This document shows positions 43,666 through 50,569 of a DNA stretch of 64,000 bases, piece after piece. Position 1 is the stretch's first letter. Each line of letters opens with the position of its first letter. The translations under genes and the position numbers were made by a program. Origin of the DNA: Bacteroidaceae bacterium (GTDB lineage: Bacteria; Bacteroidota; Bacteroidia; Bacteroidales; Bacteroidaceae); the NCBI GenBank assembly GCA_017483765.1, contig JAFUVE010000090.1, positions 1 through 64,000 of the forward strand, in the 5' to 3' direction. Below the pieces are notes generated by a model. It ran no database searches, was not told where the DNA came from, and saw nothing but the letters and a program-made list of their open reading frames with translations.

Positions 43666-43703
43666 AAAAATTGCCAACTACTTAACTATCAAGTAATTGG
43701 CAA
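43666..43703 (-). terminator. Replacement tRNA-Phe terminator carried by the element
   Basis: TTGCCAACTACTT/AAGTAATTGGCAA (one mismatch, 7-nt loop) is followed on the minus strand by TTTTTG. It lies 10 nt beyond the tRNA-Phe 3' end, inside the element. Confidence 0.75.
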
Positions 43704-43708
43704 ATTTC

Positions 43709-43724
43709 ATTGTGGTGCCACCAG
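43709..43724. repeat. attR core
   Basis: The right copy of the 16-bp direct repeat, overlapping the 3' end of tRNA-Phe. Confidence 0.88.
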
Positions 43725-43785
43725 GATTCGAACCGGGGACACACGGATTTTCAGTCCGATGCTCTACCTACTGAGCTATGGCACC
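43713..43785 (-). tRNA. tRNA-Phe (anticodon GAA)
   Basis: A 73-nt cloverleaf on the minus strand. The acceptor stem is GGTGCCA/TGGCACC with discriminator A, the anticodon loop CTGAAAA with GAA, and the T loop TTCGAAT. CCA is not encoded. The first pair of the anticodon stem is a T.T mismatch. Its last 12 nt are part of the att core. Confidence 0.95.
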
Positions 43786-43831
43786 ATCATCAATTTTGCT
43801 TTTCAAAACCCCTTGGTTTCGTTTGCGGGTG

Positions 43832-43862
43832 CAAAGTTAGGCATTTTTTTAATACTGACAAA
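43832..43862 (-). promoter_or_regulatory. Promoter of tRNA-Phe
   Basis: On the minus strand: TTTG (43862-43859), 19 bp, TAACTTTG (43839-43832), about 46 bp before the tRNA. Confidence 0.8.
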
Positions 43863-43910
43863 ATTTTTTCAAAAAAAAATACGCATTATTATTTTTTTTA
43901 CTAGAAATAC

Positions 43911-43940
43911 TTGTCATAACAATATTTTTTTGTAACTTTG
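43911..43940 (+). promoter_or_regulatory. Promoter of tRNA-Pro(CGG)
   Basis: The -7 box TAACTTTG (43933-43940) has TTG at 43911-43913, 19 bp upstream. It diverges from the tRNA-Phe promoter. Confidence 0.7.
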
Positions 43941-43983
43941 CATCCGAAATTTAAAAACGGTCATGTCATATGGCATGTTTTTA

Positions 43984-44056
43984 CGGGAAGTAGCGCAGTT
44001 GGTAGCGCACTACGTTCGGGACGTAGGGGTCGGGCGTTCGAGTCGCCTCTTCCCGA
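43984..44056 (+). tRNA. tRNA-Pro (anticodon CGG)
   Basis: A 73-nt cloverleaf. The acceptor stem is CGGGAAG/CTTCCCG with discriminator A, the anticodon stem CTACG/CGTAG around TTCGGGA, and the anticodon CGG at 44017-44019. Acceptor, D and T arms match tRNA-Pro(AGG) at 7134. No encoded CCA. Confidence 0.95.
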
Positions 44057-44066
44057 CATTTTCAAC

Positions 44067-44099
44067 AAAAACGTTCTTCGGTTATGGAGAACGTTTTTT
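44067..44099 (+). terminator. Terminator of tRNA-Pro(CGG)
   Basis: AACGTTCTTC/GGAGAACGTT stem with a 6-nt loop and a T-run. A near-identical copy lies at 44239-44272 within the repeat array. Confidence 0.85.
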
Positions 44100-44403
44100 A
44101 TTTAGTGACGTAGGGTTCTGAGCCAAATGTCGCCTCTTCCCGACTAAGAAAAAAGCTCTTCGGTTACAACGGAGAGTTTTTTTTGTGTGAGTGACGTAGG
44201 GTTCTGAGCCAAATGCCGCATCTTACCGACATTTTCAACAAAAACGTTCTTCGGTTACGGAGAACGTTTTTTATTTAGTGACGTAGGGTTCTGAGCCAAA
44301 TGTCGCCTCTTCCCGACTTTTAAAAAAGCTCTTCGGTTACAACGGAGAGTTTTTTTTGTGTGAGTGACGTAGGGTTCTGAGCCAAATGTCGCATCTTACC
44401 GAC
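44100..44403. repeat. Array of four tRNA-Pro 3'-half copies separated by hairpins
   Basis: Four 38-nt units (44107-44144, 44193-44230, 44280-44317, 44366-44403) begin GACGTAGGG and end in the tRNA-Pro 3' tail (GTCGCCTCTTCCCGAC, slightly degraded in units 2 and 4). They align without gaps to the last 38 nt of tRNA-Pro(CGG), except that 13 nt of the T arm are replaced by TTCTGAGCCAAAT. Hairpins with T-runs alternate with them (44150-44184, 44239-44272, 44325-44357). Units 1-2 and 3-4 form a 173-bp tandem duplication. Confidence 0.9.
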
Positions 44404-44411
44404 AGATTTAG

Positions 44412-44505
44412 TTACAAGACGCCCCACGGGGCGTCTCTACTAGCAAAAGGATAAGGTTACAAGACGCCCCACGGGGCGTCTCTACTGGCAAAAGGAGAAA
44501 GATAC
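44412..44505. repeat. Two tandem REP-like palindrome units
   Basis: The palindromes AGACGCCCCACGGGGCGTCT (44417-44436 and 44462-44481) sit in a duplicated 45-bp unit with GGTTACA before and CTACTRGCAAAAGGA after. A related palindrome is at 1922. Confidence 0.85.
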
Positions 44506-44568
44506 GAAAAAAATTGAGATCAACCAAAATCAAAATAGCAGAATAAATCGTGAATCAATAATAACTTG

Positions 44569-44997
44569 TCACGCCCTCCCTGCACGCCTGCGGTTATAGA
44601 TTACCATAATCTCGTGGTAGGCACGTTGTCCTGCCCTTGGATTTTTAAGTGCAGAGAGCCCGACGGCCCATAAGCGGACAGCGAGATTCATGTCATGCTG
44701 CGGGTTGTAACGTCCCTGAATGGTGTTGAACATCTCGATGGACTTTTCGCGACTGGCACGGTCAGCATTCGTAAACTTCCTGTGACCCACAATTTTATTA
44801 CATTCGCTGACGAGGACGGGTGAGATCTGCAGGATTCCCAGATACTGTCCGTTCCTTGCATTGGGGTTCTGTTTGCTCTCATGCTGTGCAATCGACCAGA
44901 TGAGGTCGTTCCACTCTGAATCCGTGGCTTTCTGAGCATCCACAGTCGAAAAAAGACATAGGAAACTGAAAGCCAGCAACATTACTTTCATTTTCAT
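44569..44997 (-). CDS. Small exported lysozyme/SLT-like protein
   Basis: This 142-residue protein has a signal peptide ending near residue 21 (TVDAQ). The mature part resembles a lytic transglycosylase-type fold: a putative catalytic Glu in SIAQHESKQNPNAR, then YLGILQISPVLVSECN, which corresponds to the GxxQI element of SLT domains, and NPQHDMNLAVRLWA. It probably acts on peptidoglycan in the periplasm. The protein is shorter than typical Slt or MltE enzymes, so it may be a minimal domain or a lysozyme-like inhibitor-binding form. A well-formed promoter lies upstream. Confidence 0.65.
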   Translation of the reverse strand: MKMKVMLLAFSFLCLFSTVDAQKATDSEWNDLIWSIAQHESKQNPNARNGQYLGILQISPVLVSECNKIVGHRKFTNADRASREKSIEMFNTIQGRYNPQHDMNLAVRLWAVGLSALKNPRAGQRAYHEIMVIYNRRRAGRA

Positions 44998-45071
44998 TCA
45001 ATACGTAATTTTTGAAATTCGTAACACCATCACGGAGACGAATTTCTGTTAACATTCATTCAATTCGAGTG

Positions 45072-45103
45072 CAAAGTTACGGATTTTTTTGAAAATAAGC
45101 AAA
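45072..45103 (-). promoter_or_regulatory. Promoter of the SLT-like gene
   Basis: On the minus strand: TTTG (45103-45100), 20 bp, TAACTTTG (45079-45072). Confidence 0.75.
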
Positions 45104-45147
45104 TTAACAACAAAGAATCTCCATTTCAGCCCTCGCCCCACAATCGC

Positions 45148-45188
45148 AAAAAAAATCCTGCAGACAGCCTATTCACTGTCTGCAGGAT
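45148..45188 (-). terminator. Terminator of the second PL11 gene
   Basis: A perfect 13-bp stem (45155-45167 with 45176-45188, 8-nt loop), followed by eight T on the minus strand. Confidence 0.9.
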
Positions 45189-45210
45189 AGTCAAAGACTT
45201 AAGAAAGGGT

Positions 45211-48200
45211 CTATCTGAATATAGCCTTCTTTCCGTTTCCGTTCACGAAGATACCCTTCGTCGGCTTGTCCACTCGCTGACCGGCCAGGTTGTACCATAC
45301 GTCGTTCAGTGCAGGGTCTTCCTTGCGTACTGTCTCGATGTCGGTCGACTCGTCTTCCTCATCCATCTCGTCGTTCATCGGCTTCACCTGACCAGACGTG
45401 TAGGTGTAGGATGCTGATGCCGGAAGACATCCGTCGTAGCTTGCAGTCACGGTCAGCGTACCGTTCTGTGTGAACGTGAAGGTATTGCCTCCCACAGTCG
45501 GAGAGTCAGACTCCTCGGTAATGACAACCTTGATGTTGTCGAGCTTCAACGATGAGTCAGCACGAGGCGACACGTAGTAGAATCCGTAGAAGTCGGGACT
45601 GGTTCCGGCAGGAAGCACGAAGGTTCCGTTGGTGCCGTTGGAGATTGAGTAGTTCACGGTACCGGTCGAGCGGTCTACAGTCAGCTTGTAGTGATACCAA
45701 GCGCCGGATGCCAGGTTCGTGGTCTGGTTGCCCTGGTTCAGGGTGTACGTGGTCGAGGCCTTACCGCCGTTCACAAGCTCAAACAGATAGTTGGCCCCGC
45801 CGTTCTTGTAAGCGTACTGATCCCACTGATTCCAGTTTCCAGGAAGGGCACCGCCCTTGGTCATCACGCAAAGCTCCGTCTGCTCGTTGTACCGCGAGGT
45901 GTAAGCCAGGGCCGCGTCGAATTCCACGGTATAAACCTTTGCAGCCGCCAGGTTCACGTCTATCGTGGAGTATGCGTAGCGAGTACGTCCGCTGTTGCTG
46001 TAGCGGAAATACTTGCCGTAGGTAGCGTCTCCGCTTACCAGGCTCATGTTGCCCGGGTCGAGAGCAGTCCAACCGCTCACACCGTTCATGCTCTCGTGGT
46101 TCTGCGTATAGACGGTCTGAGCCGAAGAGTTCTTATAAACCTTGATGTTGTCAAGCTTAAATGTGGAGTAATAACGTCCTGCTACGAGGTAGAAGCCAGA
46201 GAATGCTCCGCTGCTTCCCGACGGCAGGTTGTATGTGCCGCCGCTGCCATTGCTGATGCTCCATTTCACCGTGCCCGAACCCTGGCTGACCACAAGCTTG
46301 TAGTGGTACCATGTTCCGCTGCCAAGATTCGTAGTCGTAGACGTGCCGTTCACAGAATAGGTCGTGCTGTTCTTTCCCGCAGTGACGTCGAAGAGCATGT
46401 TGCGGTTGCCGTTGATGGCCGCGTAGTTGTCCCATACATTGGTAGGCATCACTCCGTTCTGGCTCATCACGCAGAACTCCACTCCGTCGGTGTTGCCAGA
46501 CTTGATTGCCAGGTCGAACTCGATGGTATAGTCGTTCCACGGGCTGACGTTCACTCCAGACGGCTTGGTGTAAGCATAACGGGTGTTCGTTCGCTGAGTG
46601 TCAATGTAGAAGTACTTGCCGTAACCTCCGTCACCGCTTCCGATGCTGATAGCCGCGCCAGGGGTGGTCCATCCGCTGACAGCTGACACGTTCTCATAGT
46701 TCTCGCTGTAGCCGCTTCCGTTCGCACCTCCGGCACTGCCGATAGTGACGGGACTGGTGTTGCCATAACTGTCAGTGAAAGTGGCACTCAATGCCGGGGT
46801 GGCAGTACGTCCATTGTAAGTGAACGGCTGAGGTGTGACGGTCACCACGGGATATCCGTTGCTCCAGTCAGTCTGTGCAATGTCCGGCTCAGCACATTCA
46901 CCGATTTCTCCGCTGCCGATCTTCAGCCAGAGTCCACCCTGCTTGTGTGCCAGCGTATAGGTGTAGCCACCGAGTCCTTCCACGATGATGTCGGAGAGGC
47001 TTCCCTCAACCTGTCCGAGGTTGCCGAGATAATAGAGCCCGTTGTTGAGCGTGCCATGAGTGTTGAACTCAAACACAGGTGCGAGGTAACGAGGTCCGAA
47101 GCTGGTCCAGTTGTCACCTGTCTTTCGGTCGATGATGAGCTTTGTCAGATTCAGACGGTCAGCAGAATAGTCGCTGTTCACGTCGATCTTCACCCGTGAA
47201 CCATATTTCAGGTCCAGAGCCGTTGTGGTGAGGCTTCCGCTATGGTTCTGTCCTCCAGGAATCAGGGTGGATCCATAGAGCATCTGTATGCCTCCTCCGA
47301 ATGTTCCGCCGTCGGAGTTCAGTGTGGTGAAGCGGTTCATGAACACCGGGCTGCTGCTGAGTGTTCCGTTGAAATTCACGGCTCCAGCCCAGATGTCGGT
47401 CCGTCCCGTGTAGGCCAGGGTCTTCTTCGATATGTTCAGTGTGCCCTTGCCTTGCTTGACGAAACTCATCGGACCTTCCAGACCGGCGTCATTGGTCGTG
47501 AAGTTCAGCGTGTGCGTCATCGTGAAATGGCCGATGTTGCTATTGTTGTTGTTGCCTTCGGTCAGCGTCGGAACATGCATCACGAGCAGCCTTGGTGCTA
47601 CACGGCCGGACACACTGTAGGTGTTGTCGGTGAAGCCGAAGGTCAGCAGGTCTTTGCCGTTCAGCGATGAGGTCATCGTGCTGCCAGAATAGACGACGGT
47701 GCGGTCCTCGAGGGTCAGTGGCGGAGGTGCCTGGGTGAAGCCTTCCAGCTCGCCCATGAAGTAGCTCAGGTGAGGGGGCTGGTTGTACGCGTGCATCTGC
47801 CATACCATGGCCTGGCGGTACTGGTGGTCAAGCCAGAGCGAAGGCATGCTGTGGCTGGTGTACATGCCACTCGTGTAGATACGGACGTTGCTGCCGCAGC
47901 GCATCACGATCTCCTCACGCCAGTCGCCAATCAGGTCGCCCTGGAAGCAGGGGTGGTTCTTTGTCCAGTTGTTCGTGTTACAGCCGGAGGAGGTGAACAG
48001 GCGGCCGGTACCAGGCTTCTCTATCTTGCAGTCGCGCTCTGTGCCGGGTGAGTTGAACACCTCCGACAGAAGGTCGCCGTCCCAGTAGATGCGGAAGTTC
48101 AGGTCGCCCCAGGCGATGAAGCTGTCGCCACTGTAGGCGGGGATGTCCTGATCTTTCACACAGCTAATCATACCGGTCTGGGTCGAACGGCCCGTAGCAC

Positions 48201-49644
48201 CGGGATAGGTGTTGGAGAAGTTGCCGCAAAGCGCACGGCCGTCATCACTCGAGCTCGTTCGGCGAACATACAGCTGGCTGGTGGTCGCGTTGCGGTAGTT
48301 CATGCAGGGCTCGTCTTCGTTACATGCGAATATCTCCAGGCCTTCACGGTAGGGGTCGAAATCGGAGCAGTGAAGGGCATCGCCATGGCCAAGTCCGGTG
48401 GTCGAAAGGCCTTTGCCGTTGTCGTCTATCACCATCGATCCGTATACGATCTCGTCCCTTCCGTCTTCGTCAACGTCGGCGATGCAGTAGTTGTGGTTGC
48501 CGTTACCATACCAAGGGTCGCTCCAACCGCCGTTGTTCTCCCATCTCCATTTCTGAGTGAGCTGATGGGTGGAAGGGTCTATGTCATAGGCAATCATCTT
48601 GTGACGGGTGTAGATGCCACGTGCCAGGAAGAGGCTTGCCTTACGACCGTTCAGCACGGGAGCACCGAAGAAATACTTGCTGGAGCGGTGACCGTAGTTG
48701 TCACCCCATGCGCTGGCACTCTCTCTCGCCAACGGATAGTCAATCACCCAATAGGGCTGGCCGGTGTCACCGTTCATATAAATAAGGTATTCGGCTCCCG
48801 TGTTGGTATAGGTCATGTTGGCGGTGTGGGTGATGGAATTACGGGTGTTCACGCCTTTCTGGCCTATGCGGTAGGGATAAGGTGTTCGGCTGCCGCCACG
48901 TGCCCACCACACGAACATGTCGTCTGCTCCACGCAGCACAACTTCAGCCTTGCCGTCCTCGTCCCAGTCGTATGCGATGATATTCAGCTCGTGGCTTCCA
49001 CCGCTTACCATGTTCGGTCCGACGTCAATCCACCACAACAACTTCGTCTCTCCTGTCTGCCAGTTGATGTCGTATGCGTCGATGCGGTCATGTTCCTGGA
49101 TGTTGTATGCGAAATTGCTGCCTGAGTCCACGGTGTTCAGACGCTTGATGATCATCTCCAGCTGTCCGTCTCCGTCGAGGTCTGCAAACTCGGCGTCGTT
49201 GGGCACATAGTGGCTTGTGATGTCGTTTCCGCTTCCGTCTGTAATACGTGCCAAAGGCAGGTCGATATATCCAGTTGCACATCGGGTTGTGAGCTTGTAC
49301 ACATACTGAGTCCATGGTCGCTGAACAGCCGACCGCGCCTGCTCCACGCCATTCATCACCGCCGCCACCTGATACTGCGTGCCTGAAGGTGCATTGTTGT
49401 TGTCGGAATAGCAGGTTGTAGTCAGTCCGCCTGCGAGCAGCGAACCATTCTTGTAGAGGTTGTAGGTCACCCCGTAATACTCGTTGGCCAGACGTCGCCA
49501 TGTCACCATGTTCGACGTGCTGCTTCCCGTGTTTCCGTCAGGTATGGCTACAAGACCGCGGTCGAGACGGTCCGTTTGTCGCTGAGCAAATGCAGTCATG
49601 CTGGAAAGCGCCAACAATGTCAATAAAAGTCCAAATTTCTTCAT
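45211..49644 (-). CDS. Secreted rhamnogalacturonan lyase (PL11 type) with two lectin-like modules
   Basis: This 1477-residue secreted protein starts at 49644, where MKKFGLLLTLLALSSMTAFAQ gives a clean signal peptide; an ATG 24 nt upstream adds a poor leader. The PL11 propeller covers about residues 20-630, with Ca2+-type loops DLDGDGQLEMIIK, DWDEDGKAEVVLR and DVDEDGRDEIVYG and the family block GDLIGDWREEIVMR. A repeat-rich linker follows (to about 920). Two related modules of about 170 residues start at SENYENVSAVSGW and QNHESMNGVSGW; each reads like a LamG/concanavalin sandwich with YxVEFDxAL. The end is the shared tail YNLAGQRVDKPTKGIFVNG. It should cut rhamnogalacturonan-I at the cell surface. 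It differs from the first PL11 protein here in its added modules. Confidence 0.88.
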   Translation of the reverse strand: MKKFGLLLTLLALSSMTAFAQRQTDRLDRGLVAIPDGNTGSSTSNMVTWRRLANEYYGVTYNLYKNGSLLAGGLTTTCYSDNNNAPSGTQYQVAAVMNGVEQARSAVQRPWTQYVYKLTTRCATGYIDLPLARITDGSGNDITSHYVPNDAEFADLDGDGQLEMIIKRLNTVDSGSNFAYNIQEHDRIDAYDINWQTGETKLLWWIDVGPNMVSGGSHELNIIAYDWDEDGKAEVVLRGADDMFVWWARGGSRTPYPYRIGQKGVNTRNSITHTANMTYTNTGAEYLIYMNGDTGQPYWVIDYPLARESASAWGDNYGHRSSKYFFGAPVLNGRKASLFLARGIYTRHKMIAYDIDPSTHQLTQKWRWENNGGWSDPWYGNGNHNYCIADVDEDGRDEIVYGSMVIDDNGKGLSTTGLGHGDALHCSDFDPYREGLEIFACNEDEPCMNYRNATTSQLYVRRTSSSDDGRALCGNFSNTYPGATGRSTQTGMISCVKDQDIPAYSGDSFIAWGDLNFRIYWDGDLLSEVFNSPGTERDCKIEKPGTGRLFTSSGCNTNNWTKNHPCFQGDLIGDWREEIVMRCGSNVRIYTSGMYTSHSMPSLWLDHQYRQAMVWQMHAYNQPPHLSYFMGELEGFTQAPPPLTLEDRTVVYSGSTMTSSLNGKDLLTFGFTDNTYSVSGRVAPRLLVMHVPTLTEGNNNNSNIGHFTMTHTLNFTTNDAGLEGPMSFVKQGKGTLNISKKTLAYTGRTDIWAGAVNFNGTLSSSPVFMNRFTTLNSDGGTFGGGIQMLYGSTLIPGGQNHSGSLTTTALDLKYGSRVKIDVNSDYSADRLNLTKLIIDRKTGDNWTSFGPRYLAPVFEFNTHGTLNNGLYYLGNLGQVEGSLSDIIVEGLGGYTYTLAHKQGGLWLKIGSGEIGECAEPDIAQTDWSNGYPVVTVTPQPFTYNGRTATPALSATFTDSYGNTSPVTIGSAGGANGSGYSENYENVSAVSGWTTPGAAISIGSGDGGYGKYFYIDTQRTNTRYAYTKPSGVNVSPWNDYTIEFDLAIKSGNTDGVEFCVMSQNGVMPTNVWDNYAAINGNRNMLFDVTAGKNSTTYSVNGTSTTTNLGSGTWYHYKLVVSQGSGTVKWSISNGSGGTYNLPSGSSGAFSGFYLVAGRYYSTFKLDNIKVYKNSSAQTVYTQNHESMNGVSGWTALDPGNMSLVSGDATYGKYFRYSNSGRTRYAYSTIDVNLAAAKVYTVEFDAALAYTSRYNEQTELCVMTKGGALPGNWNQWDQYAYKNGGANYLFELVNGGKASTTYTLNQGNQTTNLASGAWYHYKLTVDRSTGTVNYSISNGTNGTFVLPAGTSPDFYGFYYVSPRADSSLKLDNIKVVITEESDSPTVGGNTFTFTQNGTLTVTASYDGCLPASASYTYTSGQVKPMNDEMDEEDESTDIETVRKEDPALNDVWYNLAGQRVDKPTKGIFVNGNGKKAIFR

Positions 49645-50051
49645 AATGATGCAATTGATTAAAGGCATGTTCTAATAATTAATAAATCCAAAAGAATTAT
49701 CTTTGTCTGTGTTTGTCTCTTTTTGGCATCTTTGTCCTTAACCTCTTGAACCGTAGCTCGCTACGCTTCTGCGAGTTTGCGGGCAAATCTGCTCAAAAAT
49801 AGTCTAAACACAGCCTAAAGCTAATTTTTAGAACCTGCCTAAATAAATTAGTTAGTTAAGCGGCCATCGTGGCATCAGAGCTCTCAAGGTCAGCGTCTGT
49901 TTTATAAAAAAGGTGTCAGTCTCGGGTGGATTATTATATTGTCTCCACCCAGCTTCATTCATTTCATCAAAAACCGCCTTTCGGTTTTTTTAGCGTCTAA
50001 ATCACAATCATTATTGGGTGCAAATGTAACACTTATCAGTAACAAATCAAA
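49645..50051 (-). promoter_or_regulatory. Candidate promoter and about 370-nt leader of the second PL11 gene
   Basis: A TACATTTG box on the minus strand (50030-50023) could start transcription near 50016; TTTG sequences lie 12 and 17 bp upstream, so the -33 box is uncertain. The leader would hold an AAAAACCG/CGGTTTTT hairpin (49969-49990), a GGGTGG/CCACCC hairpin (49924-49950) and no convincing ORF. A second TATTTTTG box (49801-49794) is an alternative start. Confidence 0.35.
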
Positions 50052-50358
50052 CGGAAAAGCTCAGAAAAAGTTAAAACATGCAATATTCTCCATACAATTT
50101 GATAGAAAATCCATATTTTTCATCCATCCTGACAATTGACTTTTACTTCTATTTCCATGAGCTTTTTAGGTATTATTTTTTGTTTTTGATTTTTTTGTCA
50201 TGCCATTCCCTTCTCATGGCTAAAATCCAAAATCAATCCGACATAATTTATAGAACACCCCTTAAACCATTTCCAAGCCCAATTCAGCAAAAAAGGCGTC
50301 TATTTAGCTACCTTAAATATTAAAAAATGTTAATAGCATCTACCGTTTTTTCATTTTT

Positions 50359-50389
50359 TTTGTAAATAATGCTAATTTCATTATCTTTG
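50359..50389 (+). promoter_or_regulatory. Promoter of the fimbrial operon
   Basis: TTTG (50359-50362), 19 bp, TATCTTTG (50382-50389). The leader to the first start codon is about 175 nt and holds no clear ORF. Confidence 0.75.
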
Positions 50390-50569
50390 CGAACGAAAAA
50401 AGGTAAAAACAGCGAGAATATTCGCATAGGGATGGGCTCAATAAACCAAATCCACTGTTATCAGACGTTTTTTGGGGAGCATTCAGCCACACTTGACAGA
50501 ACCGACAACCTCCTGACTATTACTATCATTTATCCAGGAAAATAACCAAAACCTACTTACACCGACGAA

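Larger units (their letters stand above)
36365..43724. mobile_element. Integrated element in tRNA-Phe (about 7.3 kb), satellite- or plasmid-like
   Basis: A perfect 16-bp direct repeat, ATTGTGGTGCCACCAG, marks both ends (36365-36380 and 43709-43724). The right copy includes the last 12 nt of the intact tRNA-Phe gene. A tyrosine integrase is adjacent to the left end. The interior is lower in GC than the host genes on either side and contains Xis-like and Rep-like genes, iterons, small ORFs in units with their own promoters, and no recognised host-type gene. I see no relaxase, portal, capsid, terminase, transposase or antibiotic-resistance gene. Excision between the repeats would yield a circle of about 7344 bp and leave the tRNA intact. 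Confidence 0.88.

Noticed and set aside
44107..44403. Possible CRISPR array (four 38-nt repeats with about 48-nt spacers)
   Set aside because: The repeat is derived from tRNA-Pro, and the spacers are two alternating terminator hairpins, not unique sequences.
50078..50323. Small ORF of 81 codons upstream of the fimbrial operon
   Set aside because: Low-complexity AT-rich sequence with no promoter, domain or coding bias.
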